The translations under genes were made by a program, and so were the position numbers. Under the pieces are notes generated by a model. It made no database searches and was not told the DNA's origin. It saw only the letters and a program-made list of their open reading frames with translations. From Chara braunii (taxonomy: Eukaryota > Streptophyta > Charophyceae > Charales > Characeae): a DNA stretch of 40,259 bases. Below are positions 1-10,132 of the stretch, in pieces (the first letter of the stretch is position 1; each line of letters begins with the position of its first letter). The stretch covers positions 385,293 to 425,551 of the forward strand of contig BFEA01000516.1 of NCBI GenBank assembly GCA_003427395.1. Direction: 5' to 3'.

Positions 1-64
<64 letters not shown>
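1..64. repeat. (GA)n microsatellite at the contig edge
   Basis: An uninterrupted GA dinucleotide run opens the window and gives way to LINE-derived sequence at 65. Short-read contigs often break in such tracts, so the left edge is probably an assembly boundary and the true repeat length is unknown. Confidence 0.98.
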
Positions 65-70
<6 letters not shown>

Positions 71-1684
71 AGGATATCATCTTCTCCATCCCCCTCCCAT
101 GTGCACACACCTTGCAACAAGCCCCTAAGTTGAAGGACAGCGACTGGGTGGTGACCAGGGGGACCCGCTGCTAGTTGGGATCATTATCGAGGGTGAGACA
201 TGACGACGCCCTCCTCAACTTCTTACAACATGCACATAACAGGTTGTTCCACTTCCAGACTGATAGAACGAAGTGGGTGGGAAGAGAGCAGGTCTATCTC
301 ATTTGGGCTTACTGTAGGAAGGACATCTGAGTAGCTTACAAACCTCATCTCCCCCTGAAAAAACTTCCCTTGGACCCTATGGAGTGGAGATGGCGAACCC
401 AATCGAGATTGCTATAGCTGAAGTACCTCTACCTCCACTCCCTGGGTTTTTAATCAACCTACCACTTCAAGTTATTAAGAGTCAAACACAATTTGGGGGA
501 CAAACTTAGGGACCAGCAGGCAAGACACCTCAACATGGCGATTGGGAAGCTTAGACCAAACTGTGATTTCATCAAAGCATACTTTTTTGTTTTTGAACGA
601 AATTGAAAATTTATGTTTTTAGCGAAAAAATCACGAAATATGGGGTATGGTGTTCCAAAAACGCCCTATCCCAGCAATGTATCTAGACTTAGCTAAAATC
701 AACATACATCCAAGGGGTCTGGCATTTTTCTGCCTGAATGTGTGTAGATTTCCATTAAGTCCAGGTACGTCGAGAGGGTAGGGCATTTTCGGAATGCCGT
801 ACTACTTATTATTTATTACTTTCTATTTCGTGAATATTTGGCCAAAAAATGGATTTTCAATTTCGCTAAGAAATATAAAATGTCCGTTTTGACGAAATTG
901 CAGTTGCCAATAAAACGGTTTAAGGATGTTAATCGCAAACTTGTAAAGCAGGCCTCCCTGAAGTGGCAGATTGCCTACCGTTGTTTCCTCATGAATGCGT
1001 GGCTTATACTAGACCACACATGTTTAAAGCAGAAAGGTGTCCCCGTCTCGCCGTGGTGCTTCACCTGCCAAGAGGGATCCTCTCGTGGAAAGTCAACAAA
1101 ACCATCGAGCACGCATTCGTACAGTGCCCCAGGGCAATACTTACCTGATAACAGTTCGAAACCGGACACGAATGGCCCAGGGACTGACGGCGCCGCCTTG
1201 CAGCCACTAGGGGGGCCAAGTTGGGATCTTTACAAGCAACCTTTTCCGTTTAGGGAGAAAAACAGTTCTTTTGACACTTTACTGGCGCCACTGGACCCTC
1301 ATCACTGAAAGCGCACATATTGGGGGCAGGGAAACGATTGAAATTATACAGACTGAAATCGAGAGTGGGATTAGAGCCCAATGGACAAAAACCCGTCGGA
1401 AAGCTCAATAACTCTCTGCGAAACTGACTCATCCCACATCATCTCAAAATTCTGCAAGGACTAGCCCGAGGAAGAACATGAAGGAAGGATGGCACAAGTG
1501 GAATAGCTTGGATGGCAGCATGAAGACCAGCAAGGCCTTGCCCCAAAGACTATCAGTTGTACTTCAGGAAATGAATTATGATAAATGCCAATACCCCGCT
1601 ACCCCCCCCCTCCCGGAAATCTTTCCCGATCCTTTCCGTCTCCCTCGCAACACTCTAGTCGAGTTAGGCTGGTTCGACTACTAG
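65..1684 (+). pseudogene. LINE copy A: decayed 3' end of ORF2 (zf-RVT region)
   Basis: Dead 3' part of a non-LTR retrotransposon ORF2. Translated pieces match LINE copies B and C in this window: about 65-560 matches the region upstream of the zinc-binding domain (a KDSDWV-like segment), 915-1010 gives an ASLKWQIAYRCF segment (ASLQWQ in copy C, SSLQWQ in copy B), 1095-1145 in another frame gives NKTIEHAFVQCP, and 1600-1684 ends with FPDPFRLPRNTLVELGWF before the stop. This is the reverse-transcriptase zinc-binding (zf-RVT) region common in plant LINEs. There are several stops and frameshifts, and a foldback element splits it at 559-906. The 5' part lies beyond the contig edge. Function is lost; the call rests on alignment by eye to the two sister copies. 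Confidence 0.8.
559..906. mobile_element. Foldback (MITE-like) element, copy 1
   Basis: The two halves are reverse complements along most of their length, with decay. The left end (ACTGTGATTTCATC, 560-573) pairs with the right end (GAAATTGCAGT, 894-904), and the arms continue inwards through TTTTTGAACGAAATTG / CAATTTCGCTAAG to the middle near 700. Flanking CCA at 556-558 and 907-909 is a candidate 3-bp target duplication. Removing the element with one CCA restores a reading R-P-I-K-R-F-K that aligns with R-P-I-R-W-F-R in copy B. The terminal 70 bp match the foldback at 37422-37788. No coding capacity; presumably moved by a transposase in trans. Superfamily not determined. Confidence 0.82.
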
Positions 1685-1886
1685 GGTCTTGGCCTCACAA
1701 AATGCTTCAATCCCCTTTGTTGCCTTGAGGGGTTCTCAACAGACTTAAGCATTTATAAGTCGAAGCCACGTAATGGCCCCGGCCAAGTCACTGTCTTGCA
1801 TATTGTATAAGGGACACGAGACCTGGTTTTTCCTGACCCAAAATTCTCGAAAAGTACAGTCATTGGTCTTTCCTACCCTCACTATC
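1685..1886 (+). other. LINE copy A 3' flank with the shared tail motif
   Basis: About 120 bp after the LINE stop there is GGGACACGAGACCTGG (1811-1826). This is a degenerate form of the GGGACACTGGACCCGGTTTCCAG motif that follows ORF2 in copies B (about 18799) and C (about 21977). I read it as LINE 3' untranslated sequence. Before it, 1772-1787 (GTAATGGCCCCGGC) recurs at 22932-22945. No gene is visible. Confidence 0.5.
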
Positions 1887-2330
1887 ATGGTGAATCCGCC
1901 CCCTAATCCTATCGCTTATCTCGAACACCTTTCCCACAATTTTCCTCTAAATGCGCGCATTCTTCGTCTTCATCCCCTAGACGGTCGTCCTCTTGATACC
2001 CTTCAATTTAGGCAACTTCCTCCCTCTACCGTTTCTAGCCCTATATGGTTTCATCTTACCCCTTGGTTTTGTTGTCCATTCTCTATCCGACTCTTAGTTA
2101 CCTATCTTCCCAACCATGCCCCTTGAATCCCTTATTTTTGAATCCATGTTACTCTGTAACTTTGAGTGATCACAATTGTAGAGAATATTACTATATAGCG
2201 ATAGCCTAATTCCCCATTATTGCAAAAGAGTCAACGTTAGAAGACGACGTCATGTATACGCTGCCTTCTTTTTATTGAGAATTCTTGAATCCAATTTTCG
2301 GGCGGTGACTTCAGTCTGATCAATATTATC
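1887..2330 (+). pseudogene. Remnant of gypsy ORF3 (post-integrase ORF)
   Basis: An open stretch from ATG 1887 to the stop at 2126 aligns by eye with the C-terminal half of the ORF3 at 28440-30469. Shared positions include an R-x-x-x-L-x-P start, PLDxLxxRQ, an F-H pair, and RLxVT followed by a P-rich segment. Weaker similarity (an IP-x-x-C region and an AA-F-F-L-x-R-I stretch) continues in a shifted frame to about 2330. It sits upstream of an LTR in the same orientation, exactly as ORF3 does in the large gypsy element, so it is likely the last gene of a second, 5'-truncated element. No function is known; it is broken by stops after 2126. Confidence 0.6.
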
Positions 2331-2736
2331 ACTAAATTGTTTGGTGACTTTTTCCACATGATGACCCCAAGCTTAACCTTTAAGTACCTTCACTTCCCAA
2401 ACCCCCTAATCATCTCACTCCTAATCCTCTCCTTTATCCTCCTTGCTATACTAGAGTTTATCCTTGTCAATTTACAGTCAAGAGTGCTGGCATGATTCCT
2501 TGTTAATTCCTGCTAAATTTGAGTCGACGAAGGATTTAATTATTAATCTGATTCATGTAGCTAACACATTCATCCTGGAGGAATTTATCCGAAGAAGAGA
2601 TGAGGATCATGGTGGGATATTGGTTGGCACAAATATTCTGTTGGTTAGTGATCACCTGCTCTCTAATTTTTCATTATTCTCTTTCTTCCACACGTGACAA
2701 GTAGATCACATTATGCAACCCCCTAAGCGTCACATA
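2331..2736 (+). other. AT-rich 3' leader of the second gypsy remnant
   Basis: No gene recognised. A 77-codon open frame at 2464-2697 has no recognisable domain. The last bases (2717-2736, AACCCCCTAAGCGTCACATA) match the bases just inside the LTR of the large element on the other strand (28185-28205, minus strand), which marks this as the junction between internal region and LTR. Confidence 0.45.
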
Positions 2737-3418
2737 TGTGACACACAAACTTGATATGATGCACAAAATCCGTCGCAAATTTTTGTACCTTTTCATGAAA
2801 TCTATTTTCGATGCGGGGTTATACACTATTTTTTTCTTCTTCGTTTTTTTTGAATGACGAGCTCGGTGCAATTTTGTAAAATGTCCTCGGGATATGTCTT
2901 TCCATTTTTCTTGAATACGCCTTAGTGAGCGTGCATAAAATTTCTTTAAAACTTTTAACTTCAAATTTGTAGTAGGAATTATGTGTCATTTTGTTTTTCA
3001 TTGTTACTTCTCATAACTGTTTTTGAGCCTTTCCATTTTCAAACAAGCATTCTTTGCATTTGTGCATTTGCATGCTATTTTTTTAGCGCTCCTCTTCATT
3101 CTTCTTCGCATTTTTTTCGACCAACAAAGTTGTTTTTCGCCCTCTTCCTCACACTCTCTTCCTTCTTTTTGAATTCGCTGAATCTTCGTTTTCGCTCGCA
3201 CTATCTTTCATAGCTTCCTTTCCCACCTTATTCAGCAACGGGACGATCTTGGCGAGCCGACAAGTCCACAAAGATTGGATCGCTGTGCGGAGAGTGATTT
3301 AATCCTTCATACCGCGGCTAGACCAACTACAACCCCTTCCCTCGACTTCAACATTGACTCCTAGACCTCTCCACCCTCCTCCCTCTTACATGCATCTTGG
3401 TTTTCTCATCTCTGCAAC

Positions 3419-3425
3419 TATAAAT
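3419..3425 (+). promoter_or_regulatory. TATA box of the plus-strand LTR
   Basis: TATAAAT in the context CTGCAACTATAAATCTTG. The same heptamer occurs in the minus-strand LTR at 27015-27021, where the downstream bases (ATTCCGGTTGCGC) are also comparable (CTTGCAACCGTG here). A TATA box at a similar relative place supports reading 2737-4536 as U3-R-U5. Confidence 0.5.
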
Positions 3426-4056
3426 CTTGCAACCGTGAAAGCAAATATCTTCATGATTTGAGCAACTTAAAGGGGGTGCCTATTCCAAAACCCTTCAATC
3501 GTGGGCGGTCATTGCTCACGCTCACAGACAGGTCATACTTCTAATCATGCGAGGAGGCATTCTTTCAAAAAGAAGAAGGGAGGACGACAAAGGGACGTTA
3601 GGCGGGTGAAGTGCTTCGTGCCCTTAATCCACGAGAGCACAGTTAATTTGCTCGCTACGATCATTCCTGCAAGTGAAAGATTGTAACAGGAGAGTTACCA
3701 GCCCCGGTGATAAAGGGCGCTAAAGGATGTCCTCCATAAAAGATCCTAGCTAAAGGAAGATAAAAAATAAACAAAAAACAATTCATTCGACCATCATTCA
3801 CATGTCGATCCATTCGTTGCGAAAAGAAACGCAAAGGAAAGAAAACACGCCATCTCTGGATGAGAGGAAATAAAGACATTCATCCAACTAACAACCTTCA
3901 CCAACATTCGCGCTTTGAAGATCCGCGCCCAGCGGGAGCCTAAAAACGAGAAGGTCGGACGAGAGGCAGGGCTCGAAGACACTTCCATACAATTACGTGC
4001 ATACAACCATTGTGAGTCGTGCACACGCAATCACCATTCATTCATGCATACATCCA

Positions 4057-4060
<4 letters not shown>

Positions 4061-4146
<86 letters not shown>

Positions 4147-4147
4147 N

Positions 4148-4200
<53 letters not shown>
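4061..4200. repeat. (GA)n microsatellite with an ambiguous base
   Basis: About 140 bp of AG repeats interrupted by a single n at 4147. A lone ambiguous base inside a dinucleotide run is most likely a gap-filling join, so the tract length is unreliable. Open frames across it encode only RE or SL dipeptides and are not genes. Confidence 0.98.
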
Positions 4201-4205
<5 letters not shown>

Positions 4206-4536
4206 AATGTACACTTATTTGATTAAGAAATAACAGCAAAGTACAAGGACAATTCCAAAAGTTGCAAAAATGAAGGACAAGAGTAACGAACGTATCTCAT
4301 CCATCGCAGCCCGTCAAGGACAAGTCCTGCGAATTGTGACGGGTTTGTAAGCTCAGAAAACACAACCCCAAGTCGATCGAAACAGCCTGAACCCCGATAT
4401 GATCACTTGGTGGGAATGCAATCTGAACCGGGTAGAGGCACTAGAACTGGATTAGATTGATACCAGCTATTCAGCAGGCATTAGAAAAAAGAAGGGGCTC
4501 AGAATCTCGCTCATGAGATGAAGTTGGTGCGTCACA

Positions 4537-4959
4537 CATCACACCTTGATCCAAAACAAATTCCACACCTCGTTTGCCTTCACTCAGTGTTCCATTTATC
4601 CCTGAGACACCTCCATTCCTCAATATGCTTAGAAACTTACATATGTGGATTGGTACTCAATTGCCATGTTAACTCTATTGAACACACGCCCCGAAGGTGA
4701 TGAAGCTTTGTTCCGAGTTTTGTGGGGAATCTCCAAACCTCCAATTCTAAGCCCCACGGTCTTTGATACGAGTCACTCCCCCCTGACAGCGGGTCCTACA
4801 AAAATGTCCAGCTGTATCCCCGACATCGAGAGGGAGGCCTTGGTGTTGTAGAGGCCAAGCACCAGGCCTGTGGTGATTGCTTCCTTATACACAACCCGAC
4901 GATCGGCCGATTAAGGACTTCTTTTACTTTTTTTTCACAAAAAGCTCCCTCCAGTGCTA
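4537..4959. other. Unassigned intergenic sequence
   Basis: No gene, RNA or repeat boundary recognised. Two overlapping short plus-strand frames (4518-4700, 4645-4851) have no recognisable domain. Confidence 0.5.
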
Positions 4960-5130
4960 GTGGTGCTGGTAAAAGCAGACACGTGGTAGGAGCATTTTAT
5001 TTATTTATTTATTTATTATTTTTAGAGAAACTTCGTATATGGGAGACCTACTTAACGAGGTGATACGAGCATCATCCCCGGTAAGTAGTTCCCGACGTCG
5101 AAGGCTCCATCTATTGGTGGGGAGCTGCAC
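4960..5130 (-). repeat. Minus-strand copy of the short LINE-tail retroposon
   Basis: Read on the minus strand, 5095-5150 gives TTTCCAGCAGGTGCAGCTCCCCACCAATAGATGGAGCC, the core shared with copies at 13530, 22035 and 23480 (quoted here in pieces: TTTCCAGCAGGTG, GCTCCCCACCAATAGATGG). The sequence at 4955-4983 matches the segment GTGTCTGCTCTTACCAGCAC of the other copies. A TTTA-type tract at 4995-5022 stands where a poly(A) tail would lie on the minus strand but falls inside the element, so the copy is rearranged or interrupted by the simple repeat and about 60 bp of extra sequence. Confidence 0.6.
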
Positions 5131-5272
5131 CTGCTGGAAATTGTGTCCAACCTTCCTTGTATAATGATGTGACTGTATCTGCTGGAAATCTGGTCCAACG
5201 TCGATGCACAATGGTATGAATGTATCTGTTGGAAATCAGGTCCGGCACCCCTATGCAGAAATGTGTTGATAT
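5131..5272. repeat. Three tandem 47-bp units
   Basis: Three consecutive units start at 5131, 5179 and 5226, each opening CTGCTGGAAAT..GGTCCAAC (third unit CTGTTGGAAATCAGGTCCGG). A further isolated match lies at 5437. The motif is the reverse complement of the GTTGGACC..ATTTCCAGCAG part of the LINE 3' tail, so the minisatellite seems to have grown out of a retroposon end. Confidence 0.8.
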
Positions 5273-5710
5273 CACCAACAACCTATGTATGCATATCAAT
5301 CAATATATGTCAGCTGATGGGAGACCCTATCGTCAGATCTACAGTATCTCCAAATCAGGCATCAAACCCAATCTTACGTATCAAACGAAACCCTAACCTT
5401 GATGTGATGTGTATTATACTGATGTGATGTGTGTCAGCTGGAAATTGGGTCCAACGTCCCTATACAGTAGTGTGTAACTATGTCCTACAATCAGAGATTG
5501 TCTGTATATATACAACAATCCACATAAGACAACATCCAATTAGTCTGTCTTCTTCTATATCAATCAAAATCTAATCACGAAACCCTAATCACAATATGAT
5601 GTGTGTGATCTTTATCAATAAAGCCTGAATACGAAGCTCTATCAATGATGTGATATGTACGATGTGGACATGAAGTCCAACATCCAGTATGCATTATCGT
5701 TGTGAATCTG
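5273..5710 (+). other. AT-rich stretch, possibly LTR-derived
   Basis: No gene. It contains repeated GATGTGATGTGT (5401, 5421, also near 5645), a TATATATA run at 5505-5512, AAACCCTAA-type stretches (5388, 5580) and AATAAAGC at 5618. That mix of TATA and polyadenylation-like signals resembles a small LTR, but I cannot find ends. Confidence 0.25.
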
Positions 5711-6013
5711 TCAGGGGCATTGAGGGGAGATTTGACTGGTCATAACCAGTTCCAAAGCTTCCAGGAAACCCTTCGAAGTGTGTGATTTGGAACCTCTCTT
5801 GACCATAGACCTGGTCGACAGACAAACTGCCATATCCTCTTCTCTGCTAAGGCCCCACTTTTTCGTCAACACCATGAATGCCAGATCCACCCAAGCGTGA
5901 TCTAAATTCTCAGTTAGAATTGGACTAATCTTTTTCCCTCCAACACTACCAGTTGTCGGGCGGGGGATGGAGGGTCCTGTTATGGCATACAACGTTGATG
6001 AGTTGGGCAACAC
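5711..6013 (-). CDS. Hypothetical protein fragment, 100 codons
   Basis: Open minus-strand frame whose residue mix looks protein-like rather than random: a hydrophilic N-terminus with GGKKISP, then ENLDHAWVDLAFMVLTKKWG, LSREEDMAVCL, and a C-terminal helix-like GFLEALELVMTSQ. I recognise no family. The frame can be read upstream past 6013 for about 15 codons without a clear start. It lies directly beside the 132-bp direct repeat. It may be a captured exon or an unrelated ORF fragment; it could still be chance. Confidence 0.35.
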   Translation of the reverse strand: MLPNSSTLYAITGPSIPRPTTGSVGGKKISPILTENLDHAWVDLAFMVLTKKWGLSREEDMAVCLSTRSMVKRGSKSHTSKGFLEALELVMTSQISPQCP

Positions 6014-6060
6014 GTGCGGGGGAGCTGCTGTTGGCTTCTATTCATTTAGTAAGTCACGTG

Positions 6061-6192
6061 ACCTGTGTATACTATCACTCACCATAGGCTGTCATGTAGG
6101 CAAGTAACTCGGACTGTTATGTAGTTCTACCTGCCAAACTTCACTCTTTGTAGATGAGCCCGGTAGCTTGTTGTCATTACAAATGCATGTCT
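6061..6192 (+). repeat. 132-bp direct repeat, left copy
   Basis: Aligns without gaps to 13381-13512 at a constant offset of 7320 bp. By hand I count 22 mismatches in 132 positions. The shared core is CCATAGGCTGTCATGTAGGC. In the right copy the sequence runs on into a short retroposon tail; in the left copy similarity stops at ATGTCT (6192) and the non-coding block begins at 6199. Confidence 0.9.
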
Positions 6193-9100
6193 TACCAGTG
6201 TCGGCGCGAATACCGTTACAAGGGTATCCGCCCTGGTTTTTGCAAATGGCAGGAAATAGCTTTGGTTTAAAAAATAAATATATCGCACGAGTCGCGGCAG
6301 GGTTCGTTGTCTATACGGTTGATGGTTGACTAGAGTAAAGAGCGTGTGGGCGCGCAGACTTGAGGCGCGTGTGATCGTTTTTATTGTTGATGATTGGAGA
6401 GTCGGCGTGATCGCCGACCAGATTTTTATCTTCTGATTAAAGCAGGGATTAAAAAGATTATGTCTCGTTGACTGATGGGCTTACCTGTGACCTATGCGTA
6501 CGTGCGAAGGACGGTATCGACAACAATGTGATTTCAGAAAGAGGTTCGGTAGGTCGGGGCGTCGCGCTGTGTCCGCTTATTTAGACGTTGGTCAGAGCTA
6601 AACCCAGACTTGGGCCTAGCGCTATTGGTTACAGCGTCAAATTTTCATCAAAGAGATTCAGGGATTGAGATCGAGCGGCGACGGTGCGGGGGTATCAGAG
6701 CAGTGTGAAGGGGGCCGAGGGGTTGAGGGCCCGACGGGGCTATCCCCCTTTGGTTTTGTCGTCAGCGACGTCGAGACGGTGCTAGAGTTTTTCCCTTTCC
6801 TCGTCTGACGTCCTTTGACGATTAAGATTTGTCTAGATATTTTATTTATTTATTTTATTCTTGTCGTCGTCCGCCAACCACGAATTGACCGCAGTGCGAC
6901 GAGCACCGCGGACTCCAAAATCCTTATTTGAATGGTTGCTACTACCGTAAAGACCCGCGTCGGGCCATTTCACTTGGGCCCGCGCTTGGGCGCCCACAGG
7001 ACCCACGCCCCGGCTCCGTGGCTTGTTATGGCAGGCCCGAGTGGGGTTACCCGCGGCAAGGCCAAAGGGATGGCGGGCCTTGCTTGGAGGAGAGGGGGTA
7101 AGGATGGGCAGGGCAGGCCAGGGACTGGGCACAGCGGAGGCCAGGGAGTGTAGCGGCACAACAGAAGTGCAGGGAGCGTAAGGCACCGGGCCAGGGGCGC
7201 TAGGGCTGCGGCCCGGTGCAGCGGTACCGTGCCAATCGCATGTCGGACTTGGGCTCAGGAGCAAAGCGGCTATTGGGCTGCCTATTTGCTGGTCCCCTCC
7301 GGAGTTCCCTTCAGGACGGTCGGAGCTGTTGGACGGCTTGCCGAGTCGCTGGCAGTAGAGACCGGTCACTACCGGGTGCTACGATAGCTCCGGGGGTCGG
7401 GAGAAGGACGAGCGGAGCCGGTAGCATTAGGCTGACAGTTGGCCACGAGCGCTCGCACCATGAGGTACAGCAGCGGGGGTGAATGCGGGCGCAAGCCGGG
7501 GCCAGGTACATGCAGAAACGGAGGGGCTGGCCCGACAGCAAGAAAGCGGAGCGTTAGTGAGCGCAGGGAGTAGAGGTAGTGCGGATGTGCGTAGCGGAAG
7601 TTAGGACTGTGCCCAAATGCAGACGGGGAGCGGCTGGGTAGCGCTACATAGCAGCGGACGGTGAGTTTGGCCCGGTAGTAGCAAGCGGAGCAATAGTGCA
7701 GCGAGGAGTATGGTGGCAGCACGCAGCAGGGGGGGGGGATGGGAGCGAACTTGGACGCGGGTTGGGCCAGGTGCACGCGAAGGAGCAGCGTTGGTGTGGG
7801 ACGCAGGCGCTGGCAGAGTGACGAACAGCAGTGGGGTAGTGTGAGGGGGGGTTAGTAAAACTGATGAATCCGGGCGTGTTTCCGCGCCGGATTCGCTTGA
7901 AGAGGAAGCTATGGGGGGGAAAGGCCGACCGAAGTCGGAGAGGGCATGGCTCTCTCGAATCTGAACGAAAATGAGAGAGGAAAGGGGCGATCCGGGGATT
8001 TTGGCCCCGGGCGACTTGCGGGGTGAGGTTAGATTTAGTGGTGGGTGAGTGAGTTGGGAGGTTAGTGAAGAACGAGGTGCGCTTAGCTATGGCCGACGTG
8101 AAAAAGAACAGGAGGAGGGAATATGGATCTCGTTCGTTTCTTGATGAAAACGAACGAACGAAGGCTCAAATAAGGGGTTTTCGGGGCGGGCGACCGCAAA
8201 TATGCAGTCAGTTTAGGAAGATAGTTAGTAAAGTTGGAGTTAGTAGAGAAGGTTAGCTCGCCGAGTTACGGAAGAGAAGGAGATAAAGCGATTGAGTTGC
8301 CTCGTTTTGAATAGATACAGGCGGGGGAATAGGCTAGTTCGGGGTTTTGAGGTGATGAGAGCATGATAGTAGTGTTAGATTGGCCCTTGGATTAGTAGGC
8401 TTGGTGGTATGGTAATCTGGAGCTGCGCCCGGGAGGACTGAGTTTCGGACTGTTAACGTATCTCGCCGCAGTTCGGGGGGAAGATTCATTCTCCTAGCAC
8501 AGCAAGGGGGCGGCGTACATGACTAAACAAGTGATCTATAGCGAGCGGGAAGAAAAGAGCGAGAGGGAGGGAACGGTGTTGAGATACTTACCTGCACAGA
8601 CTGGATGGCGGTGTATATTCCCACGTTTCAGCTGCGGATTCATTTCGGTTCTGTCCATCCTATTGATGACGATCCGCAAACTCGGACCTAGCCGTGCTGT
8701 TGGCTATAGATACCAGGGAAGGGGGGGGATCGGGGGTTCCTTTGTATCTGCGCTTACTGCTGCAGTGCGTTTAGAAGATTGATTGATGTCGTTTTGGCAT
8801 CGACAGGCTTCTACTGCGGTGCTAGGGAAGTGATTGTGGTGAAGTGGGAGGCCTTTATCTGCATGGTGATTGAGTGGGCTCGACCTAGGGGCGGGTTCAC
8901 ACTGAACATGTAGGGAGAGGTGGTTTGTCTGGTTGACCTCATTAACGAACGAGGCTTCAGCGTGCAGGGAACATCCTAGTGGCCAGCTTCGTAGAGGGAA
9001 CGATTGGTCACCTACTGTGTACCTCGCTAAAACAATAAAAGCAGCAGGCCAGCTAAGTGAGAGGACACACGAGGCCGCTGACTACTATAATGTGCACTCT

Positions 9101-9553
9101 ACCGTACGAAGTGACTGGGGAGGTCCCATAGGCTTGAGAGTTTACCAGTGATCATTACACTGGGATTGCGGCTAGTGGTCCAAGCGACGGTACACAGTGA
9201 TGTAATTGGTTCGCTTGACTGTGGACAGATCATTGCAGGTTGCGGGGAGGTCGTCATTTTTTCTGCAGTATGCTGTGCGCATTGCTATGGGAGATAGCAC
9301 GAAGGGGAGTCGGGGGATAGCGTACTTACCTATGAATGCTAGTTACGGCCCGCGGCTGCATACTGCGGGCGTGTGGTAGATGACTGTTGCACACTGCTGC
9401 CCGTGACTGCACGCTACGTTACAGTACTGCATACCGCCACGGCTGTTTGATGATTATTGCGACTGCTGTGCGGCGGCGGATGGACTTAGAAGGGAGACTG
9501 AGTCGGGGGAGGAAGGTGGGTATTGCAAATTGAGGGGTCAGCGAAAGGGTGAC

Positions 9554-9609
9554 CTTGGCAGTTTGACGTTGGAAGTTTGACGTTGGAAGTTTGACGTTGG
9601 AAGTTTGAC
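9554..9609. repeat. 14-bp minisatellite, about four units
   Basis: GTTGGAAGTTTGAC is repeated exactly three times (9568-9609) after a partial first unit (TTGGCAGTTTGAC, 9555-9567). Confidence 0.95.
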
Positions 9610-9772
9610 CGAGTTGTTGTGAGTTGGCCGCCATTGCGGGGCCCTCAGGTGAAAGAAGATTACAAGGCCCTCTCCCGCGAGTCTGAGAGCACCCTTCTTA
9701 TATCTGAGCGACTCAAACTTTCTCCATCTGCCCTTCTCACTCTAAGTCTAGTCTATTGGTTCTGAGAGGAAG

Positions 9773-9854
9773 GCGGCAGACGGGATTCCAACCCGTAATC
9801 CGCGCCAAGGCCTCTGCGGGAGGTTCACCCCACCGATTGCGGGAGCTCTGCCGG
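9773..9854 (-). other. tRNA-like fold (class II length), probably a pseudogene
   Basis: On the minus strand an 82-nt stretch gives a 6-7 bp acceptor stem (CCGGCAG / CTGCCGC), a D-arm CTCC...GGGG with GG in the loop, and a perfect 5-bp T-stem ACGGG / CCCGT with the 7-nt loop TTGGAAT. The length fits a Leu/Ser-type tRNA with a long variable arm. The anticodon arm does not fold properly and the T-loop lacks the usual C56, so a functional tRNA is unlikely. A tRNA-derived retroposon head or chance are alternatives. Confidence 0.25.
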
Positions 9855-10132
9855 AACTTAGGAGGAGTTCTGGAGGCAAGGAACTAACAGGTAACCATTG
9901 CCTTCCCCTCTATAAACCCAGTCATAACCCATATCTATACTTCTCTCTATGCATTGGCTGAACGTATTGCGTGCACCCCTACTTTGACTTTTGACTGATT
10001 TTCAGGACTTAAACCAGATTAAGTAAAGGAATGTTTGTGCAATTCTAGCTTTAGCTTTGTTGATTGTGTGAAAGCAGACTGTTAAAAAGAGATCGCATCT
10101 GGGGAAGGCGGGATCGAGGGTTGATTGCATGA

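Larger units (their letters stand above)
2737..4536 (+). mobile_element. Putative gypsy LTR, plus orientation, about 1.8 kb
   Basis: Begins TGTGACAC at 2737 and can be closed at GCGTCACA (4529-4536), preceded by a GAAGTTGGT segment that resembles GAGGTTGGG at the end of the LTR at 25207-28184. Terminal TGTGAC...GTCACA inverted ends are typical of gypsy LTRs. It carries a TATA box at 3419-3425 about 0.7 kb from its start and a GA tract near its middle. No second LTR copy is present, so both boundaries are inferred from motif and position; overall similarity to the other LTR is low. Short open frames inside are not credible genes. Confidence 0.45.

Noticed and set aside
3915-4239. Open frames of about 60-100 codons on both strands across the GA tract
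   Set aside because: They encode only RE or LS dipeptides from a microsatellite that contains an ambiguous base.
6193-6203. Target-site duplication for the 7.2-kb block (CCAG against CCGG at 13382)
   Set aside because: Only four bases with one mismatch; not distinguishable from chance.
6842-7776. Minus-strand ORFs of 135 and 175 codons
   Set aside because: Pro/Ala/Ser-rich frames from a GC-rich stretch, with overlapping frames of similar quality on both strands and no domain.
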